DNA of 64,000 nt. Origin: Ipomoea triloba (Eukaryota > Streptophyta > Magnoliopsida > Solanales > Convolvulaceae). Position 1 is the stretch's first letter; each line of letters begins with the position of its first letter. The stretch is from the NCBI RefSeq assembly GCF_003576645.1, contig NC_044922.1:15429274-15493273 (forward strand). The letters run 5' to 3'. The notes under the pieces were generated by a model, which saw only the letters and a list, made by a program, of their open reading frames with translations, was not told the origin of the DNA and did no database searches. This document shows positions 12,512 to 24,779 of this stretch, one piece after another. A program made the translations under genes and the position numbers.

Positions 12512-15475
12512 TGGTATTCCAATGCAACTTGAATCACCCCATTTTGACATTCCTAGGTTGAGATATGATAAAATAATACCGAAACATCACCAAAAAAACC
12601 CTTATTTTCTTAAAATGCACAAATGCCACCACAATAAGTCCTTATTCTTATCTTTAAGCAAATTAATTTATTCTAAGCATATAATAAGCTCAAAGGACTA
12701 CAATTTAAGCACAAAATGCCATCAAAGTACCCCACAAAACATAGCGTTTTAATTTGACACTTATCAACATCCAAACATCTAATTAAAGTACTTTTCTATG
12801 TATCAAATGAGTTAAATATGTAGAGTACATACTTCTATGTGTACCGGAAGAGTTAAATTTTATGAACGCATGTAAAGTACTTTTTTTCCTATTAGAATAA
12901 GAGTTGAATGAATTTTAAAATTTTGAATTCTTTGAGAAAATGATATTTTCTTTACTCGTAAGAGCTTAGAATATAGTTAAACAATATGACATATTCATAT
13001 ACAAGGTTATTGTAGTTAAACAATATGACATATTCATATACAATCTAAAAATGTTAACTCAATAGAAGTAATTACACCAACATCTTATCACATGTAGAGT
13101 TTTACTCCAATTTATATCAAACGATTGCACTCCTCTAATTGATTGTGAGATTTGACTGATTAAATTATGTGCATTCCGATAATAAAAACACAAGAATTGA
13201 ATACAAAGCATGTTGATAATCGATCAGTATTATAGATTTACAAAAGATCTTTCCTTCTTATTCCTATTAAAGTATTCATCTATGACTTTATTTGTGCATA
13301 AGGATTTCTGGCTAAGTGACTTAAGAGGCTATTTATCATTTTCCTAATTTCATCAAATAGTAACCCCTGTATGGTTTCTGCATAGGAATTGCTTTAGAAT
13401 TCCCTTCTTGCAGTTTGAGATGGCTTCCTTAATGTCATTGCTTGGGAGTACACTTGCCTAAACTATTTGATACACTCAATGAGTTCTTCATCATATAAGA
13501 AAATTACTCTTTAATAGAAAGAGGATGTGTGTTGATGTTTTCAGCCTTTGTGCTTTTTTCATGTATGTTGTGCCATGTTTGCATTATCGACCCATAGTTT
13601 AGCCTCTCTCATATTTAAGAAGCACTGCCTATCAGCTGCTTGCCAACTTCTTTATAATTGATTCATTTTGCAACGCTATCAACACTGTAAAATTCTTTAG
13701 CTCGAATGTTACCAATTATTATCATCTCCTTAAAAATTTTCAACCTCATAAGAGTAAAACTATCATAACCATACTCCATTGAAGGTCTATACATGTTCAA
13801 CAAATTTTGCACCTAAGATAAACACACATAATACTCATTTACTTCTAGAACGACAATGTGCTTCCTTGTGTCATTGTAAAAATAAAATAATAATTACAAC
13901 GTGCTTTGTTCTGTAATAAGTATGGTGTCCTTGGTTTGGTGCCTTCAAGGATCAAATTATAATTGTTTTTAGTTCAGTGGCCTAATTGCAATTTGGTGTG
14001 TAGTTAGATGACCTATTTGACCCTTATTCTTATTATATAAAAAGTATTAATTAACCCTAAGTATATTACTCTATATTCATTTGCCGTCGGTAGTCATCTT
14101 GAACATATTTGAAATTCAATAATTTACTAAATTCAATGCAATGCTAATTTAGATATTAAGTACAAAGAGAACCATACATCAATGAATGTTATGAACATAT
14201 GTGTAATTATAAGGATTTTTAATAATTTACCTACACAAATTTTTGTAGTCATTTTTGTGTTTTCTTGTAGAGATATAATTATAATTATATTATTGTTGGT
14301 ATTAAAAAAGAAACTAGACCATTAACAAACAAATGATGATAATTAAAATATTTATACATACAAACTATAAAGACGTCACATTTATTTTTGTCATCCATTT
14401 ATCCCATTTTATATGTCATACATAGATAAATTTTATATATATTTGAAATTATATTAACAATTTTATTAAACACGTACAATTATACGAATAGCCAAAATTA
14501 AAAGTTATAAGAAATCCCATAAAGAAAATATGACATTACAACCAAGATGCAGGGTGCCGAATTGCATATTTTCTCACCTAGAAGTGGTGCATATATTGTA
14601 TATACGCCAAAAGATGCAGTCAATACAACCAAAATCACTTGTAACCCAAGTCAAATCAGGAGATTAATTTTTTAAATCCACCAGTGAAATACACACGAAA
14701 TACATGACACACAAAGTACTCATAAAGAAATAAAAATAAATATTTCAAATTAAAATTACGTATAAAAATGTTCGTAGAAAGAATGTTAAAAAAGAAGAAG
14801 AAGAACGGTAAAAAATAACAAATTACACCAGGTAAATAAACAAGCATAAAAAAATCAAAATGTAAAAAAAAAAAAAGAAGTAAAAATGATGCAGAAAATC
14901 ATTTTACAATGTAAAAATAACACTTAAAATGATAAAACACACAAATGTATTCAATAAATTTTAAAAGCCTACAACCACACACCATAAATGGGGGCACAAT
15001 TTGTTATGAACTAGGAATACAATATACATTTTTAATATATTAAAAATACATTATTTGATAATATGTAAAATAATGTACTTTTAGTAATCAAATAATGTAC
15101 TTTAAATACATAAATAATGTACTCCGTGCTTTTTATTTATGGTCCACACCTATGTAAATTATAAAAGAATACACCTATTTAAATTGATAAATGGAAAAAA
15201 AAGACTAAAAACTCAAAAAATACACCTATGTAAATTGTAAAAGAATGGTATATTTTAAAAAAATACCTCTAAAAGTTATTTAAAAAAATATAAGTACAAA
15301 ATCACAAATGAAAAAATTCAATGAAAACTAAAATTACATATAAACAAATTTTAAAATATCCGAAAGTAAACTAATGGTAAAGAAAGGAAATTAAGGCATT
15401 TGAAAAAAGAAAAAAAAAACAAAAACAAAAAATAGTTATGACAATCTTCAAAAAAAAAAAAAAAGTTTAGGACAA
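12512..15475. other. AT-rich intergenic DNA with a degenerate coding remnant
   Basis: No intact gene is seen. On the minus strand about 13830-13600 reads as protein-like sequence (VQNLLNMYRPSMEYGYDSF, then LMRLKIFKEMIIIG) that soon meets stop codons. I do not recognise the family and treat it as a pseudogene or transposon remnant. The stretch 15015-15100 resembles 61400-61495. Confidence 0.35.
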
Positions 15476-15499
15476 GGGTCCACCTTGCAAGGTGGACCC
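15476..15499. repeat. Perfect 24-bp palindrome, transposon end
   Basis: GGGTCCACCTTG is followed directly by its reverse complement. Near-identical palindromes occur at about 52579, 60799 and 61333, where they form the termini of small AT-rich elements. Here only one end is identified. Confidence 0.7.
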
Positions 15500-15599
15500 T
15501 GGTCCATGTTATAACAACTTAGATGGTTGTGATTTCAAAAACATACCGTTGAAGTGCTATTTCACAGCTTTAAAAGGGACGCCATCTCAACTTTTCTAA

Positions 15600-15826
15600 A
15601 CGGCTTGTTCATTTGTTTCTACAAATTGAGAAAGATCTGAAAGAGAGGAGGACCAGGAGGAGGGTTTCTACATATTGAGAAAGATCTCAGAGAAAGGAGG
15701 AGGATCTAATCGGGCTTGTTCATTTGTTCCTACATATTGAGAAAGATCTCAGAGAAAGGAGGAGGATCTGATCGGGCTTGTTCATTTGTTCCTACATATT
15801 GAGAAAGATCTCAGAGAGAGAGAGAG
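15600..15826 (+). repeat. About 62-bp tandem repeat, GA-rich
   Basis: There are three to four imperfect copies of a unit containing TTGTTCATTTGTTCCTACA and GAGAAAGATCTCAGAGAAAG. It lies upstream of the captured cyclin fragment and may be part of its former 5' leader, but this is not shown. Confidence 0.7.
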
Positions 15827-16002
15827 GGACTGCTAGATACCCAGAAAGGTTATTTCTGCGTCTTGATTTTCTTGCCTTTCCGATTTTTGGACTCGTTTCA
15901 CCTAATCCAGGGCTGGGGACTCGTTTCTTGCCTTTCCGATTTTTGGGGTTCTTTCAATCTTTCTTTTCATGCGTTACTAATGTGTTTCTGAGTTGATGTA
16001 TG

Positions 16003-16470
16003 AGAACTAAGATTGTTAGAAGTCAAATTTTATGTAAATTTATTTGAACTAAGATTGTTAGAAGTCAAATTTTATGTAAATTTATTTGATTTGGAGTAAT
16101 AATTTAAGATAAATTATGTAAATTTATTTGATTTGGAGTAATAATTTAAGATAAAATTCATAAATTTATTTGATTTGGAGTAATAATTTAAGATAAAATT
16201 CATAAGGGACTCTTGTCCTTATAGATCAGAAACTTTCTGTGTTAAAAAGCTTCTTATTTTTGGTGTTTGTTACCTAATGGAATGAGTTTCTTTCAATTTG
16301 TCTGATTTATTTCATACTGGTGTCTTGATTGGGTTTCTTTCAATCTTTCTTTTCATGAGTTACTACTGTGTTTCTGAGTTGATGTATGAAAACTAAGATT
16401 GTTAGAAGTCAAATTTGATGTAAATTTATTTGATTTTGAGTAATCAAGATAAAATTCATAAGAGACTCTT
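16003..16470 (+). repeat. Tandem AT-rich repeats
   Basis: Several imperfect copies of TTTGATTTGGAGTAATAATT and of AACTAAGATTGTTAGAAGTC occur here. No coding signal is seen. Confidence 0.65.
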
Positions 16471-16678
16471 GTCCTTATAGATCAGAATTCAGAAACANGC
16501 AGCTTACAAGAACAAGATTGGTGGCTATACTTTCCCTATTTAATAGTGTTAAATGATGCTTAGGATCCATTATTAATTATTGTATGCCATGCCCCCCACC
16601 CCATCATCATGCTTTGTTGCTGTAAATCTGAAGTTCTAAAGAACTTGTCCCCTGCCTTAATCTCTTGATTTGCTGCAG

Positions 16679-16877
16679 AAATGTATTGGTTCTGTGAATG
16701 TGGATTTGATGCTGCAAATGGAGGTGCCTAGAAAGCGTCCTGCTCAGAAGAGAGCTACTGTGAAGCCAATCAAGCCTGAAGCTGTGATTGTAATCAGCCC
16801 TGACACTAAAGAAGAGGTGAAGGAAAAGAACAGCCTCCGCAGAAAGGCAGCAGCTGAAGATTCATTCTCGAAGCAAG
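16679..16877 (+). pseudogene. Captured exon of a B-type cyclin N-terminal region
   Basis: The exon is bordered by an acceptor (CTGCAG) and a donor (CAAG|GT). Its frame reads VPRKRPAQKRATVKP, then EAVIVISPDTKEEVKEK, then a basic stretch. This matches the region upstream of the cyclin box in plant B1-type cyclins, where VI(E/V)ISPDT is conserved. No destruction box exon or cyclin box is present, so it cannot make a cyclin. The next fragments downstream come from other genes, so this is a captured piece. It is repeated at 18056-18254 through the assembly duplication. Confidence 0.6.
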
Positions 16878-17034
16878 GTTGATTGAGACTCATTCTCTGT
16901 TTCAGAGGCCGCCCCGGCTTCTTCTTGGCCTAGTCTACCTAATAGGACAGGAGATTCTTTCTTTTTGTAGCTAGATTGACAAGTTTTCTGTATGTGTGGG
17001 AAATGTACAAATTGGGTGTTTTTTGTTTCCTCAG

Positions 17035-17149
17035 GTCATTGCTTTGTAGGCCTTTGCCTGCTGATATAGGAAGGTGTACCTGTGTTATTGTGAAGGAAAC
17101 ATCCCCAGATGGGTTCAATGGAGGCACTCTCTACTCACTCTACACCTAT
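17035..17149 (+). pseudogene. Captured exon, possibly Tubby-like protein
   Basis: The exon lies between an acceptor (CCTCAG) and a donor (TAT|GTAAGG) and reads LCRPLPADIGRCTCVIVKE, then TSPDGFNGGTLYSLYTY. The RCTC-VIVKE...LYSLYT pattern recalls the start of the Tubby domain in plant TLP8-like proteins. That assignment is from memory and is tentative. It is repeated at 18412-18526. Confidence 0.4.
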
Positions 17150-17388
17150 GTAAGGCCATTTTTGAGCACTCCTCTAGTGTGTATTAGTTTCTTGCTTTGA
17201 TAAACATTCTTAGTCATTAGCAGTTTCTAGCAAAATTGAAGTCTCAGCTTGTGTCTTAAAATGTAAATCTTTATTTGATTTAGAAACTTTGTATCCTGGT
17301 TGATTGTTTCTGTACTTGTCTCTTTTGGTATTAAAGTTAAGATGGTACATTTAGTATTTTCTCCTTCCTCAACTATATGCACTTGTAG

Positions 17389-17802
17389 CCGACCTGATCG
17401 TATTCTGCCAATTGCTGAAAGATTTGGCATGGATGCCGGAGCTGTTCTTGACAATGTAAAGCAAATTATTGTGTTTATTTTATTGTCTAATCGTGTTTGA
17501 CAACTTCATCTACTTCTGCACCAACTAAATTGGTTTCAATACTGAATTCTTTTCTTGTTATTCAATCTTATTTCCCATGATACATCAAGATCATTTATGC
17601 TCGTGCATACACATATGAGCACCAATACAACCTACTCCTTGGTCTGGCAGCAAAAATGGCTGAAGAACCTTTCAGGCTTCTGGTGATGTCAAAATTTTCA
17701 AATTTTCATTAATGTAGGTAATTACTGGTAATAGCTGGCTCATACGTTTCAAATGAAAATGCAGATTGTTGATTCGGTAATTGCATTGTTTCAAGTGGAT
17801 TT
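17389..17802 (+). pseudogene. DMC1: DMC1 exons, left copy cut at the contig join
   Basis: Three exons read as meiotic recombinase DMC1: 17389-17455 (RPDRILPIAERFGMDAG...), 17590-17682 ([20 protein letters not shown]...) and 17765-17802 (IVDSVIALFQVDF), after which a solo LTR begins at 17803. Introns are retained. The Walker A exon (GEFRSGKTQ in the family) is absent, so the fragment could not bind ATP. This is the artefactual left copy of 18766-20461. Confidence 0.85.
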
Positions 17803-18765
17803 TGTTGGATAATATTGCATTTTAAGTGACTATTTTATGGTATAAAATATGGAAATTCACTTCCAATTTAATTGNGCAGCTTACAAGAACAAGATTGGTG
17901 GCTATACTTTCCCTATTTAATAGTGTTAAATGATGCTTAGGATCCATTATTAATTATTGTATGCCATGCCCCCCACCCCATCATCATGCTTTGTTGCTGT
18001 AAATCTGAAGTTCTAAAGAACTTGTCCCCTGCCTTAATCTCTTGATTTGCTGCAGAAATGTATTGGTTCTGTGAATGTGGATTTGATGCTGCAAATGGAG
18101 GTGCCTAGAAAGCGTCCTGCTCAGAAGAGAGCTACTGTGAAGCCAATCAAGCCTGAAGCTGTGATTGTAATCAGCCCTGACACTAAAGAAGAGGTGAAGG
18201 AAAAGAACAGCCTCCGCAGAAAGGCAGCAGCTGAAGATTCATTCTCGAAGCAAGGTTGATTGAGACTCATTCTCTGTTTCAGAGGCCGCCCCGGCTTCTT
18301 CTTGGCCTAGTCTACCTAATAGGACAGGAGATTCTTTCTTTTTGTAGCTAGATTGACAAGTTTTCTGTATGTGTGGGAAATGTACAAATTGGGTGTTTTT
18401 TGTTTCCTCAGGTCATTGCTTTGTAGGCCTTTGCCTGCTGATATAGGAAGGTGTACCTGTGTTATTGTGAAGGAAACATCCCCAGATGGGTTCAATGGAG
18501 GCACTCTCTACTCACTCTACACCTATGTAAGGCCATTTTTGAGCACTCCTCTAGTGTGTATTAGTTTCTTGCTTTGATAAACATTCTTAGTCATTAGCAG
18601 TTTCTAGCAAAATTGAAGTCTCAGCTTGTGTCTTAAAATGTAAATCTTTATTTGATTTAGAAACTTTGTATCCTGGTTGATTGTTTCTGTACTTGTCTCT
18701 TTTGGTATTAAAGTTAAGATGGTACATTTAGTATTTTCTCCTTCCTCAACTATATGCACTTGTAG

Positions 18766-20461
18766 CCGACCTGATCGTATTCTGCCAATTGCTGAAAGAT
18801 TTGGCATGGATGCCGGAGCTGTTCTTGACAATGTAAAGCAAATTATTGTGTTTATTTTATTGTCTAATCGTGTTTGACAACTTCATCTACTTCTGCACCA
18901 ACTAAATTGGTTTCAATACTGAATTCTTTTCTTGTTATTCAATCTTATTTCCCATGATACATCAAGATCATTTATGCTCGTGCATACACATATGAGCACC
19001 AATACAACCTACTCCTTGGTCTGGCAGCAAAAATGGCTGAAGAACCTTTCAGGCTTCTGGTGATGTCAAAATTTTCAAATTTTCATTAATGTAGGTAATT
19101 ACTGGTAATAGCTGGCTCATACGTTTCAAATGAAAATGCAGATTGTTGATTCGGTAATTGCATTGTTTCAAGTGGATTTTGTTGGATAATATTGCATTTT
19201 AAGTGACTATTTTATGGTATAAAATATGGAAATTCACTTCCAATTTAATTGGGTTAAAGTGGATTTGACTCCGTAGGAGAAATTAATATTTTGTATTCAT
19301 AAAGTAGAAAATGGGTGAATGAGAAATTGATTCTCAAAATGTACCTATTGTTCATCTTAATAATGTTATATTATTATTTTTATATATTATTTACCGCCCC
19401 ATTATGTTTGGTTAGCAGCCCATATTCAATTTTTTTATTATTATTGTTTGTAATGGGTAAGTTAGGTTAGTGCACTAATCCTTGTTTTGCCTGACTTTCT
19501 TTCCCTATATAAGGGAGTGCAATTCGTGGAGATTAGCACACAACAGAAAGAGAATTCAAAACCAAAGCTTTAAACCATTTGTTCCCCCCTTTCCATTTCG
19601 GCAGTAGGCATAGTTAGTATAATAGAAATAAACAATCTTACTTGGGTTTATTCTATTATTACTATTCTTTGTCCAATTCCTGACAACTCTTATTTTAGGA
19701 GTATTGTTTAGCCATACTCTACATAAAATTGTGTTCTACCTTTGTTTCTAGTTCGCCGGGTCTATTTTATTGAGTGCTCAATAATTAGATCGAAATTCGT
19801 TTTATCCTGGGAAACCTAGGCTACAACGCTCCTAGCACTTTTGGAAGGTAGCAAATAAGGTTTTAAGGATAGTGTGGATAACACACGACTCGAATTTACA
19901 ACCTCCTAAAATACCTCTTTATCCTTCGTTGTTTTTTTGTTGTTTTTCCCAAGTCATCTTTTCTCATACTATCTCCTTTCAGATTTCACAGGAAGAGGAG
20001 AACTTGCAGAACGCCAGGTACTAAAGATATAACTTAAGATGATTCAGTAGCATCTTTATATGTTGTATCCTTTCAGAGTATGATGCCTGTTTGGATATGT
20101 TTTGTTTCCAGCAAAAGTTGGCTCAGATGCTCTCCAGATTGACAAAAATTGCTGAGGAATTTAATGTTGCTGTTTACATGACCAACCAAGGTAAGCCATT
20201 TAGTCTGAAGCAAATTTTGAGCATGCCAATTTAGTAACTGACACAGTTTAAGTTTTCATCAGGACATAGCCTTATTTTTTATGTTACTAATAGAACATTT
20301 GATCACATTCCTTTGTTATCCTGCAATAGAATTGCAAGACATTGCTAAAACATGCATTTTAATTTGTGAGTGCACTAATTGCTGATCCAGGAGGTGGTGT
20401 CTTCATATCAGATCCAAAGAAGCCTGCAGGAGGGCATGTACTTGCTCATACACATCTGCAG
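18766..20461 (+). pseudogene. DMC1: DMC1 C-terminal half, split by a solo LTR
   Basis: Exons in order: 18766-18832, 18967-19059, 19142-19179, then the LTR, then 19982-20017 (DFTGRGELAERQ), 20112-20190 ([20 protein letters not shown]...) and 20376-20461 ([20 protein letters not shown]...). DMC1 is the meiosis-specific RecA/RAD51-type strand-exchange protein. Identity to the family is very high, so capture was recent. It is not functional: the N-terminal half with Walker A is missing and the LTR interrupts one exon. The acceptor before IADPGG reads GCAC instead of the expected AG, and homology stops after HVLAH. It lies downstream of the cyclin and Tubby-like exons in the same orientation, which indicates one chimeric captured segment. 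Confidence 0.88.
19180..19981 (+). mobile_element. Solo LTR, 802 bp, inserted in a DMC1 exon
   Basis: The element begins TGTTGGATAATATTGC and ends CTTTCA. It is flanked by the direct repeat GATTT (19175-19179 and 19982-19986), a 5-bp target duplication; removing it restores GTGGATTTCACAGG of DMC1. A TATA-like CCCTATATAAGGGAG lies near 19505-19519, as expected of an LTR promoter. There is no internal retrotransposon region, so it is a solo LTR left by recombination. Orientation is inferred from the TATA box. The region CCTGGGAAACCTAGG is shared with the LTR fragments at 10416 and 29361. Confidence 0.85.
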
Positions 20462-22974
20462 GTAATTCCTGCTTCTTATCTTGCAGGGGGTTCCAATTGA
20501 ATCACAACCATCTTAGCTTGTTGGAAGCAGAGGCTCTATAAATCGATACTTTGATTTTGACAAACTGACAGAGGTTTGACTTGTTCCATAAGTCATATCT
20601 TTCTAAATGTTATAATTTATAAATTTGGCAGTAATGTGTTCCTTCTTATTAATACAGGTTACACATGGTAATACATAGGGCCATCATCATTTAAGATAAG
20701 GCCATCATCATTTAAGATAACTCTTTTTTTTTTTTGTTTTTTTTTTGTTATTAGTATTAAATACTAGGAAGACATTTTCATAGCCATCGTAACAATGTTG
20801 AACACTAAAAATTATAAGAGATGTGGCATATTATATAATTTGACAAAATTGAACCCATTCTTTCAATTTTGTTAGATTATAAAATGTACCGCATCCCTTA
20901 CAATTTTAAGCATCTACCATTGTTACGATTCACATGATAGATTTTTTCTTAAAAATTATTAAGAAATAATCTATCATGACAGTCATAAGAAATTATTGAT
21001 ATATTTTAATTTGACAAAATTGAAGGGATGGGTTCGATTTTGTCAAATTAAAAGAAAAAAAAAAGAAAGTATATTTTTCCTATCATATTTTTATCATCAA
21101 CACTGAAGTGGTTCCTGAGTAGGNTAGGAGAAATTAATATTTTGTATTCATAAAGTAGAAAATGGGTGAATGAGAAATTGATTCTCAAAATGTACCTATT
21201 GTTCATCTTAATAATGTTATATTATTATTTTTATATATTATTTACCGCCCCATTATGTTTGGTTAGCAGCCCATATTCAATTTTTTTATTATTATTGTTT
21301 GTAATGGGTAAGTTAGGTTAGTGCACTAATCCTTGTTTTGCCTGACTTTCTTTCCCTATATAAGGGAGTGCAATTCGTGGAGATTAGCACACAACAGAAA
21401 GAGAATTCAAAACCAAAGCTTTAAACCATTTGTTCCCCCCTTTCCATTTCGGCAGTAGGCATAGTTAGTATAATAGAAATAAACAATCTTACTTGGGTTT
21501 ATTCTATTATTACTATTCTTTGTCCAATTCCTGACAACTCTTATTTTAGGAGTATTGTTTAGCCATACTCTACATAAAATTGTGTTCTACCTTTGTTTCT
21601 AGTTCGCCGGGTCTATTTTATTGAGTGCTCAATAATTAGATCGAAATTCGTTTTATCCTGGGAAACCTAGGCTACAACGCTCCTAGCACTTTTGGAAGGT
21701 AGCAAATAAGGTTTTAAGGATAGTGTGGATAACACACGACTCGAATTTACAACCTCCTAAAATACCTCTTTATCCTTCGTTGTTTTTTTGTTGTTTTTCC
21801 CAAGTCATCTTTTCTCATACTATCTCCTTTCAGATTTCACAGGAAGAGGAGAACTTGCAGAACGCCAGGTACTAAAGATATAACTTAAGATGATTCAGTA
21901 GCATCTTTATATGTTGTATCCTTTCAGAGTATGATGCCTGTTTGGATATGTTTTGTTTCCAGCAAAAGTTGGCTCAGATGCTCTCCAGATTGACAAAAAT
22001 TGCTGAGGAATTTAATGTTGCTGTTTACATGACCAACCAAGGTAAGCCATTTAGTCTGAAGCAAATTTTGAGCATGCCAATTTAGTAACTGACACAGTTT
22101 AAGTTTTCATCAGGACATAGCCTTATTTTTTATGTTACTAATAGAACATTTGATCACATTCCTTTGTTATCCTGCAATAGAATTGCAAGACATTGCTAAA
22201 ACATGCATTTTAATTTGTGAGTGCACTAATTGCTGATCCAGGAGGTGGTGTCTTCATATCAGATCCAAAGAAGCCTGCAGGAGGGCATGTACTTGCTCAT
22301 ACACATCTGCAGGTAATTCCTGCTTCTTATCTTGCAGGGGGTTCCAATTGAATCACAACCATCTTAGCTTGTTGGAAGCAGAGGCTCTATAAATCGATAC
22401 TTTGATTTTGACAAACTGACAGAGGTTTGACTTGTTCCATAAGTCATATCTTTCTAAATGTTATAATTTATAAATTTGGCAGTAATGTGTTCCTTCTTAT
22501 TAATACAGGTTACACATGGTAATACATAGGGCCATCATCATTTAAGATAAGGCCATCATCATTTAAGATAACTCTTTTTTTTTTTTGTTTTTTTTTTGTT
22601 ATTAGTATTAAATACTAGGAAGACATTTTCATAGCCATCGTAACAATGTTGAACACTAAAAATTATAAGAGATGTGGCATATTATATAATTTGACAAAAT
22701 TGAACCCATTCTTTCAATTTTGTTAGATTATAAAATGTACCGCATCCCTTACAATTTTAAGCATCTACCATTGTTACGATTCACATGATAGATTTTTTCT
22801 TAAAAATTATTAAGAAATAATCTATCATGACAGTCATAAGAAATTATTGATATATTTTAATTTGACAAAATTGAAGGGATGGGTTCGATTTTGTCAAATT
22901 AAAAGAAAAAAAAAAGAAAGTATATTTTTCCTATCATATTTTTATCATCAACACTGAAGTGGTTCCTGAGTAGG
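19274..22974. repeat. Identical 1.85-kb direct repeat joined by a single N (assembly duplication)
   Basis: 19274-21123 and 21125-22974 match at a constant offset of 1851 bases, with no difference found where compared, and meet at the lone N at 21124. The right copy begins inside the LTR, which is unlikely for a biological duplication but natural for a contig end. It repeats the LTR tail and the last three DMC1 exons (21833-21868, 21963-22041, 22227-22312). Confidence 0.85.
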
Positions 22975-24760
22975 AGAAGTTTGGGCATTGGGACTCTTTC
23001 TATTGGATGTTGGCCTTGCGTACACTTTAAATTAAAGATTGATCAAGAAGAACGAGAACTTTTGTGAGCAAATAAGGTTAGTTCACTCATTCCTATTGAA
23101 CTCAATGAGAGCTTTTTGTTATAACGCTGCACTGTAGTAAATAGAAAGAGAAAGCTATGCTTTTGTGAATTTGATAAATTGTGATGTTTTATATGCATAT
23201 GCATCGAAGTGTGAATTTGTATATTGTTGCAAGCTCCATTTACATAAGGGCCATAATCATTTAAGATATCACTTCTTTTTTGTTTTTTTGTTATTAATAT
23301 TAAATACTAGGTAGACACTTTTATAGCCATCGTAACAATGTTGAACACTAAAAATTATAAGAGATGTGGTATATTATATAATTTGACAAAATTGAACCCA
23401 TTCCTTCAATTTTGTTAGATTATAAAATTTACACATCCCTTACAATTTTAAGCATCAAACTTTGTTACGATTCACATGATATATTTTTTCTTAAAAATTA
23501 TTAAGAAATAATCTTTCATGACAGTCATAAGATATTTTAATTTGACAAAATTGAAGGGATGGGTTCGATTTTGTCTAATTAACAAAAAAGAGAGTATATT
23601 TTCCTATTATATTTTTAGTTTTTGATATTTTTATATCAACACTAAAGTGGTTCCTTAGTAGGAGAAGTTTGGGCATGGTTACTCTTTCTATTGGATGTTG
23701 TTCTTGCGTACAGTTAAATTAAAGATAGATCAAGAAGGATGAGACCTTTTGTGAGCAAATAAGGTTAGTTCACCTATTCTTTTTGAACTCAATGAGAACA
23801 TACCTTCAAATGTGCATATAGCTTTTTCTTATGACGCTGCATTATAGTAAATAGAAAGAGAAAGCTATGCTTGTGTGAATTTGATAAATTGTGATGTTTT
23901 ATATGCATATGCATTGAAGTGTGAATTTGTATATTGTTACAGGCTCCATATACATGGCAATACATAGCGGCCATAATCATTTAAGATAACTCTTTTTTTT
24001 TCTTTATTAATATTAAATACTAGGAAGACACTTCCATAGTCATCGTTATAATGTTGAACACTAAAAATTATAAGAGATGTGATATATTATATAATTTGAC
24101 AAAATTGAACCCATTCCTTCAATTTTGTTAGATTATAAAATGTACCACATCCCTTACAATTTTAAGCATATAACATTGTTACGATTCACATGATAGATTT
24201 TTTCTTAAAAATTATTAAGAAATAATCTTTCATGACAGTCATAAGATATTTTAATTTGACAAAATTGAAGGGATGGATTCGATTTTGTCAAATTAAAAAA
24301 AAAAAAGAGAAAGTATATTTTCCTATAATATTTTTAGTTTTTGATATTTTTACCACATCAACACTATAGTGGTTCCTTAGTAGGAGAAGTTTGGGCATGG
24401 TGACTCTTTCTATGGGATGTTGCTCTTGCGGTTCCTTAGTAGGAGAAGTTTGGGCATGGTGACTCTTTCTATGGGATGTTGCTCTTGCGTACAGTTTAAA
24501 TTAAAAATTAATCAAGAAGGACAAGAACTTTTGTGTGAGCAAATAAGGTTAGATCACCCATTTATTTTGAACTCAATGAGAACATACCTTCAAATGTGTA
24601 TATAGCTTTTTGTTATAATGCTGATTATAGTAAATAGAAAGAAAAAGCTATGCTTTTGTGAATTTGATCAATTGTGATGTTTTATATGCATTGAAGTGTG
24701 AATTTGATCAATTGCGATTTTTTATATGCATTGAAGTGTGAATTTGATGTATAGGGCTAT
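20681..24760 (+). repeat. About 0.7-kb tandem repeat array
   Basis: Units start near 22532, 23248 and 23967, with a partial one near 24757 (and near 20681 in the assembly duplicate). They share CCATCATCATTTAAGATA, AAATACTAGGAAGACA and GTAGGAGAAGTTTGGGCATG. Units differ by substitutions and small indels, so this array is real. A 50-bp internal duplication lies at 24367-24475. No conserved coding frame is seen. Confidence 0.7.
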
Positions 24761-24779
24761 CATCATTTAACTCTATAAC

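Larger units (their letters stand above)
16499..19251. repeat. Identical 1.38-kb direct repeat joined by a single N (assembly duplication)
   Basis: 16499-17874 and 17876-19251 match at a constant offset of 1377 bases, with no difference found where compared, and meet at a lone N (17875). Another N at 16498 starts the left copy. Introns and exons match, which argues for unmerged contig overlap rather than recent gene duplication. The captured gene fragments therefore appear twice but probably exist once. Confidence 0.85.
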
